Assembly (NCBI GenBank): GCA_963169055.1
Contig: CAUJFU010000477.1
Span: 1-8,466 of the forward strand
DNA length: 8,466 nucleotides
Reading direction: 5' to 3'
DNA from: Myxococcota bacterium
GTDB taxonomy: Bacteria > Myxococcota_C > UBA6777
Shown here: positions 1 to 6,038 of the stretch, in pieces
Position numbering within the stretch: position 1 is the first letter of the stretch
Layout: every line of letters begins with the position of its first letter
Notes under the pieces: generated by a model
What the model saw: only the letters and a program-made list of their open reading frames with translations
Database searches by the model: none
What the model was told of the DNA's origin: nothing
Position numbers and translations under genes: made by a program

Positions 1-541
1 CCAACACCCGCACCCACAACGCCAACAACAACACCCAAAACAACGGAAAGCGCCCTAGCTTCGACCCGATCGCTCCCCACGACATCCGCCGCGCCCCCCC
101 ATAATACACCGACAACACATACACCAGCGACGCCGACAATAAGATATTCGCAAAGTCCAACAAGATCAGCGCTGATAACGTTTTCTCCCCATACATCGAC
201 AACACAAACGGATACACAAACGTCCCCAAGTTCATCACCATCGGGGCCGTCACCAACACTCCCCTACGCTGCGACGGCTCCACACTCCGACTCCACCACC
301 ACGACACAAGCCCACAACCGCACACGATCCACACCGCACCCACCGGCAAGATCCACACCCGCCCATCCAAACGCGCCCCTTGCAACGAACGAAAGATTGT
401 CGCAGGCAACGTCACAAACACCACCATCTGCAACAAAAAGGTGCTTCGCTCGTACGTCAAAAAACCACCGCGACGCAACAACCCGCCCAACCCCACCAAC
501 AACCACAACGGCAACAATCGCTCGACCAACACTGTCCACAC
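1..541 (-). CDS. AEC (auxin efflux carrier) family transporter, partial at the left edge
   Basis: The frame is open from a GTG at 541 to the window edge, giving 180 residues. It is very hydrophobic, with about six membrane segments: LLPLWLLVGLGGLL near residues 9-22, then LLQMVVFVTLPATIF, a Trp-rich third helix, VMNLGTFVYPFVLSMYG, LILLDFANILLSASLVYVL and PLFWVLLLALWV. The order of a short N-terminus, an LLP..L.GLG..LRR first helix, a LPA turn in the second, and the N.G.F..P....MYG...L.....L.D..N stretch is the AEC family pattern. These are inner-membrane carriers, often for dicarboxylates, malonate or similar anions; the substrate cannot be told here. GTG 541 is chosen because GGAG lies 5 bases upstream and the first helix then starts near residue 8. 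GTG 562 in the same frame is the alternative. The start lies 24 bases after the DUF1805 stop, so the two are probably co-transcribed. The C-terminal helices lie outside the window. Confidence 0.8.
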   Translation of the reverse strand, partial: MWTVLVERLLPLWLLVGLGGLLRRGGFLTYERSTFLLQMVVFVTLPATIFRSLQGARLDGRVWILPVGAVWIVCGCGLVSWWWSRSVEPSQRRGVLVTAPMVMNLGTFVYPFVLSMYGEKTLSALILLDFANILLSASLVYVLSVYYGGARRMSWGAIGSKLGRFPLFWVLLLALWVRVL

Positions 542-565
542 CAGCGCTCCATCCTTTCGCACGTT

Positions 566-943
566 TCACATCTCACCCAAAAGCCCATCAAACCGACTCT
601 CCGAACGCTTCGCGTACACCAACATACTCTCCACCGCAGATCGGCCTGTCATCCCTTCGACAATCCCCATCTCACGGGCTTTTTTCGAGATCTTGACGAT
701 CCGCGCCTCCAACAGATCTTCGGGCTGCACCAACGGACAGCCCGGACTCCCCTTCGCAAGCGCAAAAGCCATCCCAAACTCATCCGCAACCCCCACATCA
801 TAAATCCCACACCCCACAACCCCCACCGACGTTGTAATCGAACAGTACTGCCCCCCCAACCAACGGTGCGAATGCCCCAATGCCTCGCCCTCCGCAAAAT
901 ACATCTTTCTTTGCTCTCCCACAGGGTATTGTTCGATCTCCAT
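566..943 (-). CDS. DUF1805 domain protein (YunC-like), function unknown
   Basis: This is a 125-residue soluble protein without signal or membrane segments. Residues about 33-107 fit the DUF1805 family, which includes B. subtilis YunC. A central VGVVGCGIYDVGVADEFG has the conserved Cys-Gly (C45-G46) after a beta strand. It is followed by EDLLEARIVKISKKAREMGI and GMTGRSAVESM, matching the family ending in which a 'dLL.a.v..vt..A...GI..Gm.G..AL' stretch closes the fold. The family has no established biochemical role that I can name. The start is firm: AAAGGAG ends 7 bases upstream of the ATG. The gene is followed within 24 bases by the AEC transporter, suggesting an operon in which this protein could serve the carrier or its substrate pathway; that link is inference. 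About 18 residues at the C-terminus beyond the domain are polar and unassigned. Family recognition is from memory of the pattern, not a search. Confidence 0.78.
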   Translation of the reverse strand: MEIEQYPVGEQRKMYFAEGEALGHSHRWLGGQYCSITTSVGVVGCGIYDVGVADEFGMAFALAKGSPGCPLVQPEDLLEARIVKISKKAREMGIVEGMTGRSAVESMLVYAKRSESRFDGLLGEM

Positions 944-970
944 CCCTTCGCTCCTTTCGCTCTCTGTCTG

Positions 971-1018
971 ATCTTTGTCTTGTTTCGATCCATCGTCTTT
1001 GCCTTGTTTCGATCCATC
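971..1018. repeat. Two tandem 24-bp repeats upstream of the DUF1805 gene
   Basis: Units 971-994 and 995-1018 match at 22 of 24 positions, differing only at unit positions 1 and 8; both end in TTGTTTCGATCCATC. A partial third unit, ATCTTTGTC, follows at 1023-1031 after four extra bases. The repeat lies 28 bases upstream of the DUF1805 start codon. It could hold paired operator sites for the minus-strand operon, or be a simple slippage duplication. On the minus strand each unit begins with an ATG, but that frame is not the DUF1805 frame. Confidence 0.7.
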
Positions 1019-1154
1019 CGCGATCTTTGTCCTTAAAACCGCTCACCTCGCTCGCATCGTTTCCAAAAAACCACCCACAACGCAAGCCCCACAACCCTCC
1101 GCCCTCTCGGTGTTGCTGAACCCCCTCCCTTTCCACCTCGTCAAAAGATTGTTC

Positions 1155-1184
1155 TTGAAAAACCGAATCCTTTTCGTGTACAAA
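1155..1184 (+). promoter_or_regulatory. Candidate sigma-70-type promoter of glnN
   Basis: TTGAAA (1155-1160) and TACAAA (1179-1184) are separated by 18 bases, matching the vegetative consensus boxes at 5 and 4 of 6 positions. Transcription would begin near 1191, leaving a leader of about 73 bases before the ATG at 1265. The same TACAAA -10-like box appears in the candidate fadH promoter. This is pattern matching by eye only. Confidence 0.35.
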
Positions 1185-1252
1185 ACGCTCCCATCACAAC
1201 GGATCCCCTTTTCACCCCAACCCGCGTACACGATCCAAAACGCGGACAATCT

Positions 1253-1258
1253 AAGGAG
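1253..1258 (+). promoter_or_regulatory. Ribosome-binding site that decides the glnN start
   Basis: AAGGAG sits 6 bases before the ATG at 1265 but only 3 bases before the in-frame GTG at 1262. The ATG is therefore the better start. Confidence 0.75.
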
Positions 1259-1264
1259 ATTGTG

Positions 1265-3439
1265 ATGACTTTCGGCAACCACGCCCGCCTTCAAGCGATC
1301 AACACCGTCGCTCGACAAACCATCCCTCCCACCCAAGTCAACGCCAAAGGCACCGCCCCCGAAACCCTTTTCAACGCCAACGTCTTCCATCAAAAAGAGA
1401 TGGAAAAGCTCCTCCCCAAGGACATCTACCGCTCTCTCAAACGCACCGTCGAGCGCGGCGAACAGCTAGACCCTTCGACTGCTGACGCCGTCGCTGCCGC
1501 CATGAAAACATGGGCTCTCACTCGCGGGGCCACCCATTACACCCACGTCTTTTATCCGCTCACGGGCCTCAGCGCCGAAAAACACGACTCCTTCCTTACG
1601 CCCAACTACGAAGGCGGTGCCATCACCGAATTTAGCGGCGCACAACTCATCCAAGGCGAACCCGATGGTTCGAGCTTTCCCACAGGCGGCATCCGCCAAA
1701 CCTTCGAAGCTCGCGGATACACCGCTTGGGATGTCACCAGCCCCGCCTACCTCCTCGAAACCCCCAACGGTTCGACTCTTTGCATCCCCACCGCCTTTGT
1801 CTCGTGGACGGGTGAAGCCCTCGACGGAAAAACACCGCTGCTGCGCTCTATCCAAGCCCTCAACCAACAAGCCCAACGCGTACTCAAACTGTTTGGCGAT
1901 CAAACCGAAAAAATGGTCGTCGCTACCGCTGGCGCTGAACAAGAATACTTCTTGATCGACAACCACTTCTATCATCAACGCCCTGACCTCTTTACGGCAG
2001 GACGCTCGCTGTTTGGGGCCAAACCCCCCAAAGGCCAAGAGATGGAAGACCATTACTTCGGGGCCATCAGCGAACGCGTCCTCCACTTTATGCTCGATGC
2101 CGAACACGAACTCCTCAAACTCGGTGTACCCGTCAAAACCCGACACAACGAAGTCGCACCCGGACAATACGAGATCGCCCCCGTCTACGAAAACGCCAAC
2201 GTCGCCGCTGATCACCAACAACTCACCCTCACCACCCTCAAACGTGTCGCCACCCGCCACGGCCTCGCCTGCCTCACCCACGAAAAACCCTTCGCAGGCG
2301 TCAACGGCTCAGGAAAACACGTCAACTTTTCCCTCGGCAACGCTCAAGTCGGAAACCTCCTCGAACCCGGCGACAACCCCCACCTCAACGTCCGCTTTCT
2401 CGTCTTTTGCTCCGCTGTCATCCGCGCCGTCAGCAAACACGCCCGACTCCTGCGTGCCGTTGTCGCAAGCGCCGGAAACGACCACCGCCTCGGCGCAAAC
2501 GAAGCCCCTCCCGCCATTATCTCGATCTTCCTTGGCGAACAACTCTCCGAGATCTTCGAGCAGATCAAAACAGGCAAAACCGCCAGTAGCAAAAAGGGCG
2601 GAACTCTCGGCCTTGGCGTCGATACCCTCCCACGTCTCCCCAAACACTCGGGCGATCGCAACCGCACCAGCCCCTTTGCTTTCACGGGAAACAAGTTTGA
2701 ATTCCGCGCTGTCGGAGCCAACCAATCCATCGCCATGCCCATCACCGTCCTCAATACCATCCTCGCCGAATCCCTCGACTATATCGCTTCCCGCCTCGAA
2801 TCCGCCAACGGCGAACTCGAAACCCAAATCACCCAACTCATCCGCGAAATCTGCACCGAACACGATAGCATCATCTTCAATGGCGACGGATACTCCGAAG
2901 CTTGGCACAAAGAAGCTGCCGAAAAACGCGGCCTACCCAACCTCAAAACCGCTGTCGACGCTCTCCCCGCTTACAGAGATCCCGCAAGCATCGCACTCTT
3001 TGAAAAGTACAACGTCCTCTCCCCTCGCGAACTCGAAAGCCGAGCCCACGTCTTCATCGAACAATACAACCGCACCCTCCTCGTCGAATCCCGCCTCATG
3101 CTCGAAATGGGGCGCACTCAAATCCTCCCCGCTGCTTACCGCTTCCAAAACCAGATCGCTCAAACCTGCTCCTCTCTCAAACAACTCAACAAACCCGCCC
3201 CCGAACAACTCCTCGATAAAACCATCGAACACACCGACAAACTCTACGCCGGACTCGAACACCTCCACCTTCTCCTCCAACATCACCACGAAGATCCCCT
3301 CCAAGAAGCCCGCTTCCTCTGCGACAAAGTCGTCCCACAAATGACCCTCGTCCGCCAACAAGCCGATGCCCTCGAATCCATCGTCGCCGACGACCTCTGG
3401 CCTCTACCCACTTACCAAGAAATGCTCTTCCTCAAATAA
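1265..3439 (+). CDS. glnN: Glutamine synthetase type III (GSIII)
   Basis: This 724-residue enzyme condenses glutamate and ammonium to glutamine using ATP in the cytoplasm. The length matches the GSIII family (roughly 700-730), far longer than GSI or GSII. Seen in order: the GSIII-specific N-terminal region with [19 protein letters not shown] (about residues 41-59) and [12 protein letters not shown] (90-101); GAEQEYFL (about 223-230) carrying metal-binding Glu; [15 protein letters not shown] (about 292-306); [14 protein letters not shown] (about 345-358), the ammonium/glutamate-site glycine and histidine region; and [19 protein letters not shown] (about 466-484) with the nucleotide/phosphate-binding Arg and the final metal-site Glu. 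The C-terminal third is a helical GSIII extension. No key motif is missing. It stands alone: no glnK, amtB or ntr gene is adjacent. Third positions are strongly C-biased (CTC, ATC, AAC), which follows the strand composition rather than indicating transfer. The ATG is chosen over GTG 1262 by ribosome-site spacing. It converges on the exported 661-residue gene. Confidence 0.97.
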   Translation: MTFGNHARLQAINTVARQTIPPTQVNAKGTAPETLFNANVFHQKEMEKLLPKDIYRSLKRTVERGEQLDPSTADAVAAAMKTWALTRGATHYTHVFYPLTGLSAEKHDSFLTPNYEGGAITEFSGAQLIQGEPDGSSFPTGGIRQTFEARGYTAWDVTSPAYLLETPNGSTLCIPTAFVSWTGEALDGKTPLLRSIQALNQQAQRVLKLFGDQTEKMVVATAGAEQEYFLIDNHFYHQRPDLFTAGRSLFGAKPPKGQEMEDHYFGAISERVLHFMLDAEHELLKLGVPVKTRHNEVAPGQYEIAPVYENANVAADHQQLTLTTLKRVATRHGLACLTHEKPFAGVNGSGKHVNFSLGNAQVGNLLEPGDNPHLNVRFLVFCSAVIRAVSKHARLLRAVVASAGNDHRLGANEAPPAIISIFLGEQLSEIFEQIKTGKTASSKKGGTLGLGVDTLPRLPKHSGDRNRTSPFAFTGNKFEFRAVGANQSIAMPITVLNTILAESLDYIASRLESANGELETQITQLIREICTEHDSIIFNGDGYSEAWHKEAAEKRGLPNLKTAVDALPAYRDPASIALFEKYNVLSPRELESRAHVFIEQYNRTLLVESRLMLEMGRTQILPAAYRFQNQIAQTCSSLKQLNKPAPEQLLDKTIEHTDKLYAGLEHLHLLLQHHHEDPLQEARFLCDKVVPQMTLVRQQADALESIVADDLWPLPTYQEMLFLK

Positions 3440-3459
3440 CCACTGTCACCTCCTCCTCA

Positions 3460-3584
3460 GATGGTTTTTGTGGGGTTTCACCCCACTCCCCACAAGGGAG
3501 CTTTGCCCCCTTGACCCCGTATCGGCGGGGTGATCACAGGTTTCTCAAACAAACAGCACTGCCGCTTGAACTTCCACGAATATG
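3460..3584 (+). repeat. Structured dispersed repeat, copy A
   Basis: This begins 21 bases after the glnN stop, in the same orientation. Hairpin 1 (3470-3486) has arms GTGGGGT and ACCCCAC around triloop TTC. Hairpin 2 (3493-3513) has arms CAAGGGAGC and GCCCCCTTG around TTT, nine positions with one A-C mismatch. Hairpin 3 (3514-3531) pairs ACCCCG with CGGGGT and is unique to this copy. A conserved tail follows, with GATCA, TTTCTCAAAC and CGCTTGAAC. The same blocks recur at 5889-6010 (inverted) and 8214-8333. It could act as a transcript 3' end or stabiliser, as a REP-like element, or as a small non-autonomous mobile repeat; I see no terminal inverted repeats. Similarity to copy C continues weakly through the T-run beyond 3584. 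Confidence 0.75.
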
Positions 3585-3649
3585 TCTTTTTTTGGAAAAA
3601 CCGTCACGTCGCACGAACTCCTAAGGTTTCCCCCCCTCAACTGTTTTCC

Positions 3650-3755
3650 GCAGCCTCTTCTGGGAACCTGAACGCCTTCGAGCGCCCCCCGCAACCTCTT
3701 CTGGAAACCTGAACGCCTCCGACCGTTCCCCCCGACCTCTTCTGGAAACCTGAAC
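3650..3755. repeat. Tandem repeat with 41-bp period, about 2.6 copies
   Basis: Units start at 3650, 3691 and 3732 with an exact 41-base period. A conserved core, CCTCTTCTGG(A/G)AACCTGAAC, occurs in all three with a single variable base, separated by C-rich linkers of about 21 bases that are less conserved. The period is not a multiple of three and no frame is conserved, so it is not coding. It ends 16 bases short of the stop codon of the exported 661-residue gene, on its 3' side. Evenly spaced protein-binding sites, a slippage array or part of a 3' processing signal are all possible. Confidence 0.8.
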
Positions 3756-3770
3756 TTGGATGGGAGAGGG

Positions 3771-5756
3771 CTAACGTTGCGGAGGTGCCGCAGGTTTCAA
3801 TGAGGGAATCTCCATCCCTCGACTTGGGGGTGTCGAGGATTCTTCATTCGGAGCCGTCGGTGCGGGCGATACAGGTGCTGCCGACTTCATCTGCAAGTAG
3901 CTATCGAAGTCGCTGTTGCCGTTGATCGGGCGGACGCGACCCCACATCCAAGCGTATTGCATCGGAAACATCGCCGTCAACACCGCTTGCATCCCCTGTA
4001 AGCGCGGTGCATAACGTCGCGCCAACACCGCCATCTTTTCGATATCCAAATACCCCACCCCGTTGTTCAAGGGGCTTTGCTTGAGCGCTTGCGCAAAATG
4101 CGTGGCCTGCAACACAGAAGCCGCCTTGTTTTCGCTCGTATCAAGGATCGCTCGCAACATCGGAAGCGTCGCCCCTCTGTCTGGCTCCACCGTCAGCACC
4201 GCAAAACGCCCCACCCTCATCAACGCGATATCCAACGGAAAATCACTTGGCCCAAGCACTTGCGCACGATACACCGTACCGCTTGGCGTCGCAAAGCTCG
4301 ATAGCTTCGCTCGCGGATTCGCCCCCAACATCTTGACTCCTCGCGCCCACCACCGACGCAACTTCTCGTCAAAGCTCGTTCCATCCGCGATCTCCAAATA
4401 CAACGCCCCCTGCAACATCTTTTGGCCTTGCGCAGACAACGCAAACGCCACCTCTTCACCCAAGATACCCCGCCACTTGCCCAACGGGATATTCATCGGC
4501 ATCGGACCCATCGCCTTGAGCATCTCGTCAAAGAAATCGATGTACACTCGCACAAAATTCCCGCTGATCAACGCAAACACATCTTTCGGGATCGACGAAT
4601 ACACCCGCATCGCGGACACCAACGGCAACGTCTTGATCCCACGAATCAGCGGAAGTTGATCACCTCCTTTGATCTCCATCTTCATCCCCGCACTAAAGCG
4701 ATCCCCTTGCACTTTCGCAATCAACCACGCATCCCCATAAACACCCATGTATTTCTTGGTGGCTTCCTGCAACTTGTCCAAGTACTCCATAAACGGCATC
4801 CCCCGAAGCTGCTGCATCTGTTGTTGCTGCTGCTTCATCGCGTCTTTCGAGAACTCCTGATAATTCATATACATTTGAAAACGTGTGTTGGCGTCTTGGT
4901 TCTGCACAAAAGCGTCATGCTTCGGGTGTTTCGCTTGGGTCGCAAATCGATCCAACGCCGCACGCAAACTCTCGGGCCGCGATGCCAACACCACATAACC
5001 CGCCTTGTGAATCGCCACCGCCAGCTTGTCCATGCGCATCACATACGCATCTTTGTACGGTGCCAACGGCGGAACCCGCCGATTCTTTTGCAGCCACACC
5101 TGCGGGTTATCGAGATCTCCGCACGTCACTGTGTCTCCTTGGATCACAAACGATCGCATCTCCCGACACGCCCCTCGCTTGCGCATCATCCCGCTCGTAA
5201 ACAACTCCCCCATATCCTTCGGCATCCGACCATAACGCGACTGGTACAACTGCACCGCTTGCCGCGCATCTGCACAGATCCGTTGGCACGTCTGGTACTC
5301 TTGCATCGCAAAATAATTCGGCAGCACCTGCTTCACCAACGCCAACACACGATCCGTATTCTGCAACGGCAGCACCGCGATCATATCGGGAATTCCTTTG
5401 CCCGAGTACAGGTCGCTAAAATACACCGTTGCGCTCGGACGCGCCGGCAAGCCCAACGCTGCAAAGGTCTCGTTCCAATCCTGCGGAATCGACGGCAATC
5501 GCAGCATCTGCGCCATCTGCATCCGCCCCATCCCCAACGCACCTCGCGCTGTCGCGTCCATCCCATAACGCCCTGACAACGCGAGCAGATCGTCCAACGA
5601 TGCCTGCATATCGTTGAAATGGAAGATCATCGACCCCTTGCTGTCAAAAAACCTCAGCGCTGTGTACGGTTGGGCTTGGACTCCCCACGCACTCAACCAC
5701 AACCACGCTCCCAAGAACGTCACCAATCCCCGCATCATCCGTCTGTTCCGTTGCAT
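3771..5756 (-). CDS. Exported protein of unknown function, DUF3352-like layout
   Basis: This encodes 661 residues with a clear signal peptide: basic QRNRRMMR, hydrophobic core GLVTFLGAWLWLSAWGV, and a likely cut after VQA (residue 28). The mature protein should be periplasmic or envelope-associated; no other membrane helix is evident. The mature part reads like large bacterial exported proteins of the DUF3352 kind, with repeated blocks such as DMIAVLPL.NTDRVLALV (about 124-141), AYVMRMDKLAVAIHKAGYVVLASRPESLRAAL (237-268) and DIALMRVGRFAVLTV (509-523). That resemblance is weak and not a family call. Residues about 155-220 look inserted: C157, C161, C197 and C212 surround ARQAVQLYQSRYGRMPKDMGEL, which resembles the helix-plus-'YG.yP..l..L' pattern of secretion pseudopilins. 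A Q-rich stretch (QQQQQMQQ, 309-316) and a Pro/Ser/Thr-rich tail (627-661) look flexible. The ATG at 5756 is chosen because AAAGGAG lies 5 bases upstream and the signal peptide begins there; a longer in-frame start at 5831 adds 25 residues with no support. Confidence 0.85.
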   Translation of the reverse strand: MQRNRRMMRGLVTFLGAWLWLSAWGVQAQPYTALRFFDSKGSMIFHFNDMQASLDDLLALSGRYGMDATARGALGMGRMQMAQMLRLPSIPQDWNETFAALGLPARPSATVYFSDLYSGKGIPDMIAVLPLQNTDRVLALVKQVLPNYFAMQEYQTCQRICADARQAVQLYQSRYGRMPKDMGELFTSGMMRKRGACREMRSFVIQGDTVTCGDLDNPQVWLQKNRRVPPLAPYKDAYVMRMDKLAVAIHKAGYVVLASRPESLRAALDRFATQAKHPKHDAFVQNQDANTRFQMYMNYQEFSKDAMKQQQQQMQQLRGMPFMEYLDKLQEATKKYMGVYGDAWLIAKVQGDRFSAGMKMEIKGGDQLPLIRGIKTLPLVSAMRVYSSIPKDVFALISGNFVRVYIDFFDEMLKAMGPMPMNIPLGKWRGILGEEVAFALSAQGQKMLQGALYLEIADGTSFDEKLRRWWARGVKMLGANPRAKLSSFATPSGTVYRAQVLGPSDFPLDIALMRVGRFAVLTVEPDRGATLPMLRAILDTSENKAASVLQATHFAQALKQSPLNNGVGYLDIEKMAVLARRYAPRLQGMQAVLTAMFPMQYAWMWGRVRPINGNSDFDSYLQMKSAAPVSPAPTAPNEESSTPPSRGMEIPSLKPAAPPQR

Positions 5757-5761
5757 CGTTT

Positions 5762-5768
5762 CTCCTTT
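5762..5768 (-). promoter_or_regulatory. Ribosome-binding site fixing the start of the exported protein
   Basis: AAAGGAG on the minus strand ends 5 bases before the ATG at 5756, directly before the signal peptide. It rules against the upstream in-frame ATG at 5831. Confidence 0.8.
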
Positions 5769-5777
5769 CACAACGCA

Positions 5778-5794
5778 GCCTACCCTCTGTAGGC
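5778..5794 (-). promoter_or_regulatory. Small hairpin in the leader of the exported-protein gene
   Basis: GCCTAC and GTAGGC form a 6-bp perfect stem around a 5-base loop, ending 9 bases upstream of the ribosome site. It could protect the transcript 5' end or tune translation. It is short and may be chance. Confidence 0.3.
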
Positions 5795-5888
5795 CACCAT
5801 CCAACGCTCGACTCCCAACAAACTTAAACATCGTTCAACTGCGTAATTCCTATTCGTCTAGGTGTCACGCCGTTGGCCCAAAAAACCC

Positions 5889-6010
5889 CGTGTTCGCACC
5901 CGTTCAAGCGAGAGCTTCGTTCGTTTGAAAAACGATGATCTCTTCGCCGATACGGGGTCAAGGGGCGCAAGTCCCTTGTGGGGTGTGGGGTGGCACCCCA
6001 CAAAACCATC
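5889..6010 (-). repeat. Structured dispersed repeat, copy C
   Basis: This is the same element as at 3460 and 8214, inverted, starting 28 bases after the fadH stop in the sense orientation of fadH. On the minus strand, hairpin 1 (6001-5985) has arms GTGGGGT and ACCCCAC around GCC. Hairpin 2 (5978-5959) has arms CAAGGGAC and GCCCCTTG around TTGC, with the same internal A-C mismatch as copy A but a C-G pair where copy A has G-C. The tail reads GATCATCGTTTTTCAAAC, then TCGCTTGAAC and GTGCGAACACG. It probably supplies or adjoins the fadH transcript end. Weaker similarity to copy A continues through a T6 run near 5880. Confidence 0.75.
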
Positions 6011-6038
6011 CAAATGCGTAAGTCCTATCCCGTTCGCC

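Larger units (their letters stand above)
944..1264. other. Divergent intergenic region between the DUF1805 gene and glnN
   Basis: This 321-base gap must carry the promoters of both flanking genes. I see the ribosome sites at each end, a 24-bp tandem repeat near the DUF1805 side (971-1018) and one candidate promoter toward glnN (1155-1184). Open frames in it are short, have no recognisable protein content, and the minus-strand ones read over the repeat in frames different from the DUF1805 gene. I found no convincing -35/-10 pair for the minus-strand operon and no clear NtrC, sigma-54 or riboswitch signature. Confidence 0.6.
3440..3770. other. Convergent intergenic region, repeat-filled
   Basis: The 331 bases between the two convergent stop codons hold structured-repeat copy A (3460-3584), a T7 run followed by GGAAAAA (3587-3600), and a 41-bp-period tandem repeat (3650-3755). 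Small open frames here only read across the repeats and have no ribosome site or recognisable content. Both flanking genes need 3' ends here, so hairpins of copy A may serve as the glnN terminator. No textbook GC-hairpin-plus-T-run terminator stands out for the minus-strand gene. Confidence 0.6.

Noticed and set aside
264-569. 101-residue minus-strand frame starting at GTG 569, overlapping the DUF1805 stop
   Set aside because: Overlapping stop and start codons looked attractive, but the peptide is Val/Gly-rich without family features, while the neighbouring frame gives a continuous AEC transporter through the window edge.
2013-3344. Long + strand open frame of 443 codons inside glnN
   Set aside because: It is a Ser/Pro/Thr-rich shadow of the strongly supported GSIII frame, created by the C-rich third positions.
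3460-3584. Structured repeat as a known riboswitch or glutamine-type RNA
   Set aside because: It lies 3' of the genes, recurs beside unrelated genes, and I do not recognise a known riboswitch core in it.
3650-3755. 41-bp array as a CRISPR array
   Set aside because: There are only three cores of about 20 bases, the linkers resemble each other, and no cas gene is nearby.
4422-5576. 384-codon + strand open frame opposite the exported protein
   Set aside because: It is His/Arg-rich antisense translation with no ribosome site or domain; the minus-strand frame has a signal peptide and a good ribosome site.
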